From JAFDYH01 sp049840875 (GTDB lineage Bacteria; Bacteroidota; Bacteroidia; Chitinophagales; Chitinophagaceae): DNA of 64,000 bases. The notes under the pieces are model-generated. The model worked only from the letters and a program-made list of their open reading frames with translations. It was not told the DNA's origin and searched no databases. Location: NCBI GenBank assembly GCA_049840875.1, contig JASGJE010000020.1, forward strand, positions 248,001 to 312,000, given 5' to 3'. Each line of letters begins with the position of its first letter. Position 1 is the first letter of the stretch. Of this stretch, positions 26,609 through 34,559 are shown in pieces. The position numbers were made by a program, and so were the translations under genes.

Positions 26609-26900
26609 GTGAATGGTGGTTAACAGCTTTAACTAATAAGGTGTGCAAATATATTTTCTGAAAAAAAGATTGATAAATTTATTTTTTCTGTTGTTGATTT
26701 TTATCACGACTAATTTTTAGTCGGCTGTTGGCTATAAGTAATAAGCTATAAATTATTTCTTTTTTTTGTTGAACATTGGGAATTGAATATTGAGTGTTGA
26801 GAATTTGTTTTGTGGCTATACCGTGCATAACCTGACGGCCCTCAGTTATCAGAAGATTATCATTACCTTTCACTGAATTTACCAGCCAAAAAAGATTGCT
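26609..26900. other. Intergenic region with low-complexity repeats
   Basis: Besides the dinB -7 box there is a small hairpin CGACTAA ttt TTAGTCG (26707-26723) and a degenerate short-period stretch (about 26768-26806) built of TTGAA/TTGAG-type units, a kind of sequence often seen between genes in this phylum. No further gene is supported. A weak -7-like TACCTTTC lies shortly before the transporter ATG at 26901. Confidence 0.45.
26646..26653 (-). promoter_or_regulatory. -7 box TATATTTG for the DinB-family gene
   Basis: On the minus strand this is an exact TAnnTTTG match, about 37 bp upstream of the ATG at 26608. No -33 TTG at the right spacing was found. Confidence 0.4.
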
Positions 26901-28280
26901 ATGTCAACTGCCTACACCGGCGTCAAAGCCAAACTAAGTCTTGCCCAGATAATCAATATGAGTGTGGGCTTTTTTGGAATTCAGTTTGGCTGGGATCTGC
27001 AACGTGCCAATATGGGACGCATTTATGAAAACCTTGGCGCAAACCCAGATGATATTCCTTTGTTGTTTTTAGCTGCCCCCCTTACAGGCTTATTGGTCCA
27101 ACCTGTCATCGGATACCTGAGCGACCGCACATGGCATCCTCAATTTGGCAGAAGAAGGCCGTATTTTTTTATTGGCGCAGTACTATGTTCTATCGCATTA
27201 GTTCTTATGCCACATAGCAGTGCGTTGTGGATGGCTGCCGGATTACTTTGGGTATTGGACACGTTTGGTAATGTATCTATGGAACCATTCAGAGCTTTTG
27301 TAACAGACAAATTGCCTGATTCCCAGGTTAATCGCGGATTTATAATGCAGAGTATGATGATTGGATTAGGAGGTAGCATTGCTTCAGCATTACCTTGGTT
27401 AATGCGTAATCTATTTCATGTCGCTAACACGGCACCACGGGGATCCATACCCGAAAATGTAAAATGGTCTTTTTATATCGGCGCATTTTTCTTTTTGAGC
27501 TCCGTGCTTTATACGGTTTTCACATCTACGGAATATCCACCATCTGATCCGGAGTATAAAAAGAAACTGGCAAGAGAGGACGTCGGTATGGAGAGTGGCG
27601 TTAGCGAAATAATACATGCGCTAACGAATATGCCTAAACGAATGCGCATTGTAGCGCTGGTTCAGTTTTTTACATGGCCGGGATTATTCCTGATGTGGTT
27701 TTACTACACTACTGCGGTTGCGGTGAATGTATTTGGCGGTAAAGATGCAAGTGATCCGGTATACGCTGCAGGCGCAGACTTCGGTAGCCTGACGCTAGCT
27801 TATTACAGCGTGATTACTTTCATTTTTGCGCTGATACTACCTTTTATCGCAGATAAATTCGGTCGTAAGTTAACTCATGCTTTGTGTCTTCTTTGCGGCG
27901 CTCTGGGCTTGATCAGCGTAAGCTGGATACACGACAAAAACCTGTTGTATGTGGCAATGACCGGAATCGGTATTGCCTGGTCTAGCATATTGTCGATGCC
28001 GTACGCGATGTTGAGCGGCTCATTACCGAAAGATAAAGTTGGTATTTACATGGGTATTTTTAATTTTTTCATCGTACTGCCGGAGATTATTGCGTCATTG
28101 GGTTTTGGTTGGTTGATGCGAAACGTATTGAATAATGACCGCCTTTTAGCGATTAAACTGGGCGGCTTCCTTTTCATTCTCGCCGCCGTTATTTGTTATT
28201 TGTTTGTAAAAGAGAAGAAGAATGAAATGAATGAAGACGAAACAGCGAAGCTTGAAATTGCAGAACAGAAATCAATATAA
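26901..28280 (+). CDS. SLC45-like MFS sugar transporter
   Basis: A 459-residue, 12-helix MFS transporter related to the SLC45/sucrose-maltose type: an N-terminal GFFGIQFGWDLQRANMGRIY segment, then QPVIGYLSDRTW and the FGRRRPYFF loop typical of that branch. It lies 5 bp upstream of a secreted GH13 glucan hydrolase, so it probably imports maltose or maltooligosaccharides released in the periplasm. The substrate is inferred from context. Confidence 0.88.
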   Translation: MSTAYTGVKAKLSLAQIINMSVGFFGIQFGWDLQRANMGRIYENLGANPDDIPLLFLAAPLTGLLVQPVIGYLSDRTWHPQFGRRRPYFFIGAVLCSIALVLMPHSSALWMAAGLLWVLDTFGNVSMEPFRAFVTDKLPDSQVNRGFIMQSMMIGLGGSIASALPWLMRNLFHVANTAPRGSIPENVKWSFYIGAFFFLSSVLYTVFTSTEYPPSDPEYKKKLAREDVGMESGVSEIIHALTNMPKRMRIVALVQFFTWPGLFLMWFYYTTAVAVNVFGGKDASDPVYAAGADFGSLTLAYYSVITFIFALILPFIADKFGRKLTHALCLLCGALGLISVSWIHDKNLLYVAMTGIGIAWSSILSMPYAMLSGSLPKDKVGIYMGIFNFFIVLPEIIASLGFGWLMRNVLNNDRLLAIKLGGFLFILAAVICYLFVKEKKNEMNEDETAKLEIAEQKSI

Positions 28281-28285
28281 CATAT

Positions 28286-30175
28286 ATGAGAAGATTTTTG
28301 CCGGGTTTAGTTGTTGTTATTTTATTCAATATGTCATCGTTGGCTCAGGATATTAAATTCTATCCAACCAATTGGTGGGTTGGAATGAAAAGTACTTCAT
28401 TACAACTAATGATACATGGAAAGGAGATTGCAAATCAGATTCCGATGTATAAATTATCTGCTGCCGGGGTAAGAATTGCTGATGGGGTAACATTGAAAAA
28501 AGTAAACCGTGTTGAAAACCCTGATTATTTGTTCCTTGATCTTCAAATCGCTGGTACGGCAAAAGCAGGAATGAGGGAGTTTATACTTCCGGGTTCTCAT
28601 TTAAAAATCAATTATGAATTGAAATCAAAAGACATTGGTGATGGCAAAACAAGAATTCAGGGCGTAACACAATCTGATTTTATTTATCTGCTGATGCCTG
28701 ACCGCTTTGCCAATGGCGATCCATCTAATGATTTTTTCCGGGATATGCGTGATACGGCTCACGATCGCTACAACCCATTTGATCGCCATGGCGGAGACCT
28801 GAAAGGAATAGAAGATCATCTTGACTATTTAAAAGAACTTGGCGTTACAGCCATATGGCCGACGCCTGTTGTAGAGAACGATATGGCAAGGACAATGGAA
28901 GGCGGTACTTCCCGAAGCACGTATCATGGATACGCTTTTACTGATCAATACACAATCGATAAACGATTTGGTACAAATGAAGAATACAAACATCTTGTAA
29001 ATACAGCTCACAATAAAGGATTGAAGTTTATACAGGATGCAGTGTATAATCATATCGGGCAGGATCATTGGTCAATGATGGACTTGCCAATGAAGGATTG
29101 GATAAATCAATGGCCGTCTTACACCAATACTTCTCATAAGATACAGGCTACGGTTGATCCGTACGCTTCAACTTATGATCGTAAGGTTGTGATCGATGGT
29201 TGGTTCACGCCTTTTCTTGCTGACCTGAACCAGAAGAATCCTTACGTTTCCAATTTTCTCATTCAATATGCGATATGGGCTACTGAGGAATTTGGCATTG
29301 ATGGATGGCGGGTAGATACTTATTTCTATAATGATCCCGTATTTCTGAATAAAATGAATGATGCGTTGCTAAAAGAATTTCCAAGGCTTACCGTATTTGG
29401 AGAAACTTTAGCGCCTACGATTTTAAACGTTGCCTACTATGCACAGAATAATTTTAGTGATGTTCCCTTCAAACATAACCTGCAAGGTATTACTGATTTG
29501 CCTTTAACCAACGCTATATTGGATGGATTAAAGCAATCATATGGTTGGCTGGAAGGAGTTAATCGCGTTTACTCAACGCTTGCACAGGATTATGTTTATA
29601 AAGATCCATCACGCAATTGTATTTTTTTAGACAACCACGATCTTGACCGTTATTATTCTGTAATCGGTGAAAATATCCTGAAATACAAGATGGGAATAAA
29701 CTGGTTGCTGACTTTACGAGGTATTCCGCAATTGTATTACGGTACGGAAATATTAATGAAGAACTTCAAAAGTCCTACTGACGCAGAAGTAAGAAAAGAT
29801 TTTCCCGGCGGTTGGAAAGAAGATAAAATGAATAAGTTCACTAAAGAAGGAAGAACAGCAGAAGAGCAGGATGCATTCGCGTATGTTTCTGCATTAGCAA
29901 ATTTTCGTAAAACTTCATCAGCTCTTACAAAAGGCAAACTGATGCAGTACACACCACAAGGTGGTTTGTACGTCTATTTCCGCTATGATAGCCAGCAAAC
30001 GATAATGGTAGCGAGCAATACCAGCGCTTATAACATTATTCCTTCCTGGTCGTATTTTTCAGAAAGAACAAATGGATTTACGAAAGCAAGAAATGTGATT
30101 ACAGGCGAAGTAAAAGCGTTGAATGAAATCAACCTTCAGCCGGAAGAAAGTTTTGTAGTTGAATTAATGAAGTAA
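28286..30175 (+). CDS. Secreted GH13 alpha-glucanase (cyclomaltodextrinase/neopullulanase-like)
   Basis: A 629-residue periplasmic enzyme with a signal peptide (ending near SSLAQ), an N-terminal immunoglobulin-like cyclomaltodextrinase domain (about 22-120), a GH13 barrel and a C-terminal beta domain. The catalytic residues are nucleophile D344 in GWRVDTY, acid/base E373 in VFGETL and the transition-state Asp D452 in DNHD. It resembles the starch-utilization neopullulanase type acting on cyclodextrins, pullulan or maltooligosaccharides. It forms a two-gene unit with the transporter upstream. Confidence 0.92.
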   Translation: MRRFLPGLVVVILFNMSSLAQDIKFYPTNWWVGMKSTSLQLMIHGKEIANQIPMYKLSAAGVRIADGVTLKKVNRVENPDYLFLDLQIAGTAKAGMREFILPGSHLKINYELKSKDIGDGKTRIQGVTQSDFIYLLMPDRFANGDPSNDFFRDMRDTAHDRYNPFDRHGGDLKGIEDHLDYLKELGVTAIWPTPVVENDMARTMEGGTSRSTYHGYAFTDQYTIDKRFGTNEEYKHLVNTAHNKGLKFIQDAVYNHIGQDHWSMMDLPMKDWINQWPSYTNTSHKIQATVDPYASTYDRKVVIDGWFTPFLADLNQKNPYVSNFLIQYAIWATEEFGIDGWRVDTYFYNDPVFLNKMNDALLKEFPRLTVFGETLAPTILNVAYYAQNNFSDVPFKHNLQGITDLPLTNAILDGLKQSYGWLEGVNRVYSTLAQDYVYKDPSRNCIFLDNHDLDRYYSVIGENILKYKMGINWLLTLRGIPQLYYGTEILMKNFKSPTDAEVRKDFPGGWKEDKMNKFTKEGRTAEEQDAFAYVSALANFRKTSSALTKGKLMQYTPQGGLYVYFRYDSQQTIMVASNTSAYNIIPSWSYFSERTNGFTKARNVITGEVKALNEINLQPEESFVVELMK

Positions 30176-30176
30176 C

Positions 30177-30905
30177 CTATAAAAATATATTCCAAACAGC
30201 TTGCTGTCCCCAATGACCCCAATCTGCTGTTGCTTTTTTTACGCTTTCTAAAAGATCGGTCGCTTTTTTCTTTTTTCCTTTTGTAGGAGGAACAATAACA
30301 CTTGTGTTTACGCCAACAATTTGGATTTTTGTTGCAATCCAGCTTGAGAACATTCTTGGAATAGTAATGCCTAAGATCGTTCCTGGTAAGCCTTGTAAAC
30401 CCATTGGACCAGCCGGTGCCGTTATTTCATCTGTATAGTAAGCAAAAATATAAACACTATCGAAGATTACCGCTTGTGCTTTGCGACAACTAAATCCTGC
30501 AATTTCACGAATCTCATTGGGCACCAATCTCCATTTAATATTCATTAATGTATCACTCATTATATAATTGTCACCGAATACCGATTTGAAATTGGTGAAG
30601 GTTTTTGTATTATAATCATTATACCAAACATTGTCGTGGTCGTTGTCATCATTCCAGGGCAATTTTGTTTTTTCGTCCATGTGGTCGTACTTATACACGG
30701 ATTTATTGTCACTGAATGTGAGATGATAATAGTACGTCGAGAATTGCGGTATTTTGTCTTTAAAAAGATCAGCCCACAAACCATCGCCCATAGCCTTCGT
30801 ATTATTTATTCGCATTTCGTATTCTATCATTCCTTCATTGATATATTGTTGCCCATGCGTTATTGTATAAAACAACAGCATAGCGAGTATTAATTTTATC
30901 TTCAT
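30177..30905 (-). CDS. GLPGLI family protein (copy 1)
   Basis: A 242-residue exported protein of the GLPGLI family (signal peptide MKIKLILAMLLFYTITHG). The name motif appears as GLQGLPGTILGI, preceded by the conserved REIAGFSCRKA and YTDEI segments. The function of the family is unknown. The ATG at 30905 begins a proper signal peptide; the 26-codon extension upstream runs into the barrel gene. It follows the barrel gene by 20 bp. Its lysine-rich KGKKKKATD stretch near the C terminus is shared with copy 2. Confidence 0.88.
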   Translation of the reverse strand: MKIKLILAMLLFYTITHGQQYINEGMIEYEMRINNTKAMGDGLWADLFKDKIPQFSTYYYHLTFSDNKSVYKYDHMDEKTKLPWNDDNDHDNVWYNDYNTKTFTNFKSVFGDNYIMSDTLMNIKWRLVPNEIREIAGFSCRKAQAVIFDSVYIFAYYTDEITAPAGPMGLQGLPGTILGITIPRMFSSWIATKIQIVGVNTSVIVPPTKGKKKKATDLLESVKKATADWGHWGQQAVWNIFL

Positions 30906-30925
30906 TGATAGACGTTTATTTGTTA

Positions 30926-33682
30926 TTAAAATCCGGATGGTTTTCCATTTTTTGAAATATTCCAGGTAATAGTAAATAACCAATATCTTCTTAAAGTTGT
31001 GTAGTATGTTTCCGTAAAGCTTGAGCTATCAAAATTCCTTTCGTATCCCCGGTTTTGATTCAGGATATCATAAACACCAAACTTTAGCTCAAGATCATTG
31101 CCCTTAAAAAATCTTTTTATTATCTCGCCATTTATTTTTGTAAAACTATTATTTTGCGTGAACCTTGGATCTTTTTGCCGTATCTGCATATTCATGTCTG
31201 CATGTAGTTCAAATTTCTTTGGTAAAGTCACATTACCCTCACCCCATCCTTCCAACTGCCAATAGTCGGCATTTGCAGCAGAATTTACAGAGGCTTTTGA
31301 TTTCACCCACGAAAATCTCGGACCTATATAGAAGTTCCACTTGTTTTCGATGTATCTTCTTAAACTAATTCTGGCTCCGTAGTTTGTGTTATCAGTCATA
31401 TTTCTCACGCCATTAATGAAATCAATATTTCTGCTTATCCCTGCTGTTGGCCCGAAGCTAAAATCAAGCTTCATAATTTTAAATCCATATTCCATGTTGA
31501 AATTGATATCATGTACACCATTCGCATTTACTGTTTGATAGGTACGTTTGCCGACGCTGTCTACAAGGCTTGAGTTGACAAATGCATTTTGGGTAAATGA
31601 TCCATTAATGCTGGACCAGAGATTTGTTCCTTTAAGCACATTATAAAAACCATAGTTGGTATAAAATGAATGACGGAAGGATTGATTCAGATTCGGATTT
31701 CCAACGTAAACATTTAAAGGGTCTGTATTAACGGGTATTGGTTGCAATTGCTCCAGCGAAGGTGCATTCGTTGAGCCATTATAATTGAACCTGAAGTTTT
31801 CGTTTGATTTGAACTTATAGGTAAATGCAGCGCTTGGGAAGAAATTGGTATAGGTATACGATGAATTCTTTCCGGTTGTGATGTTCTTTTGTGTGAAATC
31901 GCTAAATGCTACCGACGTACCGAATGAATAATTGTATTTCTTCTTGTTCATCCTGAAATTTAATCCCGGCATATTGACAAGACGATTGAAAACATAGGAA
32001 TTGCTCAGGCTATCGATCAATTCGGAATATTTTCCATTGTTGTCTTTGAAATTGGTGATCCTGTCGTTGCTATTGTTATAGTAACCGAAAGAATAACTCG
32101 CTTCGAGATAGAAATCTTTTGTTATTGGTTCAGTATATGCAATTTTTGAAAGGATACTTTTATTTTCATTGTCCTGTACATTTTGTTGGTTAGTGGTATC
32201 CACATGCGATAGCGATCCATCGAGATAATATTTGTTTACTGAATAGAGAAAACTCGTGTTATCCGTTTTTGCCCAGTTGAAGTCTGTGTTTATAGAAAGT
32301 GTTCTCGAAAGTTTCTTAAACTTATGCCGCCAAAGTAATGAAGATGCAATGGCATTGTTTTTAGCTTCGCTACTTGTATTTCTTGCACTATTATTGATAA
32401 ATGCAGAATCATTGTTCAAGGATTCTGTATAATAATTACTTACCTTATTAACGAGTTTATTATTGATTTTATTTGTCCACTTTAATGAATTGAATGAGTC
32501 GAGATTGAAATCCATGGTAAGGTTCAACTGGTGCTTAATCGTGGAATTAAAACTGCTACTCGTACTATTGGTGTTCCAGCTTGTATCAGGTAAAAATATT
32601 TTCGAGAACGTATTGCTTTGCGCAGGTGAGTTTATTTTACTGAATTTGTATCCGCTATTGAAGCTTTGCTTATCATCTTTTCCAAATTTATCGCTGTAAT
32701 GAAGGCCTCCGTTCCAATTAATTGGTATGCCACCTTGCCCATTCCAATAGTTATCTTCATCTCCACCACCAATAAACATTGCGCCACCGTCATCAGTTGT
32801 TGTTAATCCCTCAATACCTCCCCCGTAATTCTGTGCATCATTCCAATCAAGCTGTGTTTGTCCAACGTTACCCATCGTTCCATAAGCAGCCAACTTCTGT
32901 TTGTTTTTAAATTTGTTGATCATTGCCGCATTATTGTACTTATCGGGCAATCCTCCGCCGACAGATATTTTACCAAAGTAACCTTCTTTCTTTTTCATCT
33001 TTAGATTGATGGTCTTGTCTTTTACGCCATCATCAATGCCGGTAAATTCTGCCTGGTCGCTTTTTTTATCAAATACCTGTACTTCACTTACTGCATCTGC
33101 ACGCAGGTTTTTTGTTGCTATACCGGGATCGCTACCAAAAAATTCTTCACCATCAACCAATACTTTTTTTACCTGTTCGCCCATTGCCGTTATCTTACCA
33201 TCTTTATCAACCTGTATGCCCGGCAGTCTTCGCAACAATTCTTCCACATTGGCTCCTTGCCTTACTTTGAAACTATCTGCTGTATAGATTGTAGTGTCAC
33301 CTTTTATTTTAATAGGTGAACCGCTTTTCACAATTACTTCCTGCAATAGTTTAGCCTTTGGGGTTAAATAGATGTTGCCAAGTTCAACGGATTTTCCATC
33401 CTTCATTTCAAACTTGTCGAAATAGTCACCCATGTAGGGGTGAGTGATCATCAGAATATATTTGCCGTCTTTTAATGAAGTAATTGAAAAATTCCCCTGT
33501 TTGTCAACACGGGCAAATCCTGTAAGAACAGAATCGCCTTGTGTCAATACAGATACAACAGAATTTACTAAATTCTTTTTTTCTACAGAGTCTGTAACGG
33601 AGCCCTTAATTGAGACGGATTGCGAGAATGCAGTAAGTGTGCAAAAGCATAAAACACAAAAGCCCAGGAATATTTTTCTCAT
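30926..33682 (-). CDS. Outer-membrane beta-barrel with carboxypeptidase-regulatory-like domain (copy 1)
   Basis: A 918-residue TonB-receptor-like outer-membrane protein. The signal peptide ends near TAFSQ; a carboxypeptidase-D regulatory-like beta sandwich follows (about 23-105), then a plug-like domain with VEELLRRLPGIQVDKDG and VLVDGEEFFG, and a long aromatic-rich barrel to the C terminus. The ATG at 33682 is chosen because the paralogue at 34560-37322 begins at the equivalent MRK and shares 19 of 24 bases just upstream. It pairs with the GLPGLI gene downstream. Substrate unknown. Confidence 0.88.
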   Translation of the reverse strand: MRKIFLGFCVLCFCTLTAFSQSVSIKGSVTDSVEKKNLVNSVVSVLTQGDSVLTGFARVDKQGNFSITSLKDGKYILMITHPYMGDYFDKFEMKDGKSVELGNIYLTPKAKLLQEVIVKSGSPIKIKGDTTIYTADSFKVRQGANVEELLRRLPGIQVDKDGKITAMGEQVKKVLVDGEEFFGSDPGIATKNLRADAVSEVQVFDKKSDQAEFTGIDDGVKDKTINLKMKKKEGYFGKISVGGGLPDKYNNAAMINKFKNKQKLAAYGTMGNVGQTQLDWNDAQNYGGGIEGLTTTDDGGAMFIGGGDEDNYWNGQGGIPINWNGGLHYSDKFGKDDKQSFNSGYKFSKINSPAQSNTFSKIFLPDTSWNTNSTSSSFNSTIKHQLNLTMDFNLDSFNSLKWTNKINNKLVNKVSNYYTESLNNDSAFINNSARNTSSEAKNNAIASSLLWRHKFKKLSRTLSINTDFNWAKTDNTSFLYSVNKYYLDGSLSHVDTTNQQNVQDNENKSILSKIAYTEPITKDFYLEASYSFGYYNNSNDRITNFKDNNGKYSELIDSLSNSYVFNRLVNMPGLNFRMNKKKYNYSFGTSVAFSDFTQKNITTGKNSSYTYTNFFPSAAFTYKFKSNENFRFNYNGSTNAPSLEQLQPIPVNTDPLNVYVGNPNLNQSFRHSFYTNYGFYNVLKGTNLWSSINGSFTQNAFVNSSLVDSVGKRTYQTVNANGVHDINFNMEYGFKIMKLDFSFGPTAGISRNIDFINGVRNMTDNTNYGARISLRRYIENKWNFYIGPRFSWVKSKASVNSAANADYWQLEGWGEGNVTLPKKFELHADMNMQIRQKDPRFTQNNSFTKINGEIIKRFFKGNDLELKFGVYDILNQNRGYERNFDSSSFTETYYTTLRRYWLFTITWNISKNGKPSGF

Positions 33683-33814
33683 AGCGTCGATAGATTGTTT
33701 CTGGTTCATGTCGGGTTTTGATGTGGCTGTAAAGCCTTACGGTTTTTAGGAATGTTTTCCGAGGGAATTAGTTTATGCTTTTGGTTTACTCATTTTTTCC
33801 GGGATTATAAATAA

Positions 33815-34555
33815 CTATATCACATATGCCAAAAGCATTTTTTGTCCATATTCGTCCCAATTCTTCATCACATTGTTTATTGTTTTTAGCATCTCCTTCC
33901 GGTTTGTTTTTTTTCCTTTTGTAGCAGGTACTACTTTTTTCATATCAACGCCATTTATACTTATCCTGTTGGCAAACCAGGTTGTATGTAATCTTGGTAT
34001 TCCCACGCCTAATATCAAACCAGGCAGACCATGAATGCTTTCGGGACCACCGGTAATTGCAATCTCATCTGTATAAAAAGCAAAGACTGCAACTGTATCG
34101 TACAAAAAGCCAATCGCTTTATGGCAATTGAAACCTGCGATTGTGCGTGTATCGGGTGTTATCTTCCATTTAATATTCAGCAGGCTGTCCTGCACGAGAA
34201 ACGTTTCTTCGTAGACTGGTTTCTGAGTAATGGTAGTATTCGCTATGTAATCATTATAAATCATATTCTCATCAGCGAAAGATTGAAACCACATTCCAGG
34301 TTTTCTCTCTGGTTCTTTTATTCGTTTATAGACGGACTTTGTATCATCTCCGGTAAAGTTGAATACGCTGATGATTTCTTTCGGCATGCGGTCTTTTGAT
34401 CGCTCAAACCATTCCGGCTCTATTTCTTTCATCATAGGCCACCATGAAAGTGTTTTTGTATAATCAACGGAAACTTCTTTAATAAAAATCTGTTGTGCAT
34501 GGCATATAGTAAACTGAAATACCAAAGCCACAGCTATAAGAATTTGTCTTTTCAT
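33815..34555 (-). CDS. GLPGLI family protein (copy 2)
   Basis: A 246-residue GLPGLI protein with a signal peptide ending near CHAQ. The hallmark segments are RTIAGFNCHKA, FYTDEI and SIHGLPGLILGVGIPR, and a KGKKTNRKEM stretch follows near the C terminus. It is clearly homologous to the copy at 30177-30905 but strongly diverged. It starts 4 bp after the stop of the upstream barrel gene, which implies translational coupling. A gap of 132 bp separates it from barrel copy 1 downstream. Confidence 0.88.
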   Translation of the reverse strand: MKRQILIAVALVFQFTICHAQQIFIKEVSVDYTKTLSWWPMMKEIEPEWFERSKDRMPKEIISVFNFTGDDTKSVYKRIKEPERKPGMWFQSFADENMIYNDYIANTTITQKPVYEETFLVQDSLLNIKWKITPDTRTIAGFNCHKAIGFLYDTVAVFAFYTDEIAITGGPESIHGLPGLILGVGIPRLHTTWFANRISINGVDMKKVVPATKGKKTNRKEMLKTINNVMKNWDEYGQKMLLAYVI

Positions 34556-34559
34556 GGTT

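Noticed and set aside
30906..30983. N-terminal extension of GLPGLI copy 1 to 30983
   Set aside because: It overlaps the 3' end of the barrel gene and would bury the signal peptide that begins at 30905.
33683..33709. Nine-codon extension of barrel copy 1
   Set aside because: The homologous bases upstream of copy 2 have no start codon, so the conserved segment is leader rather than coding.
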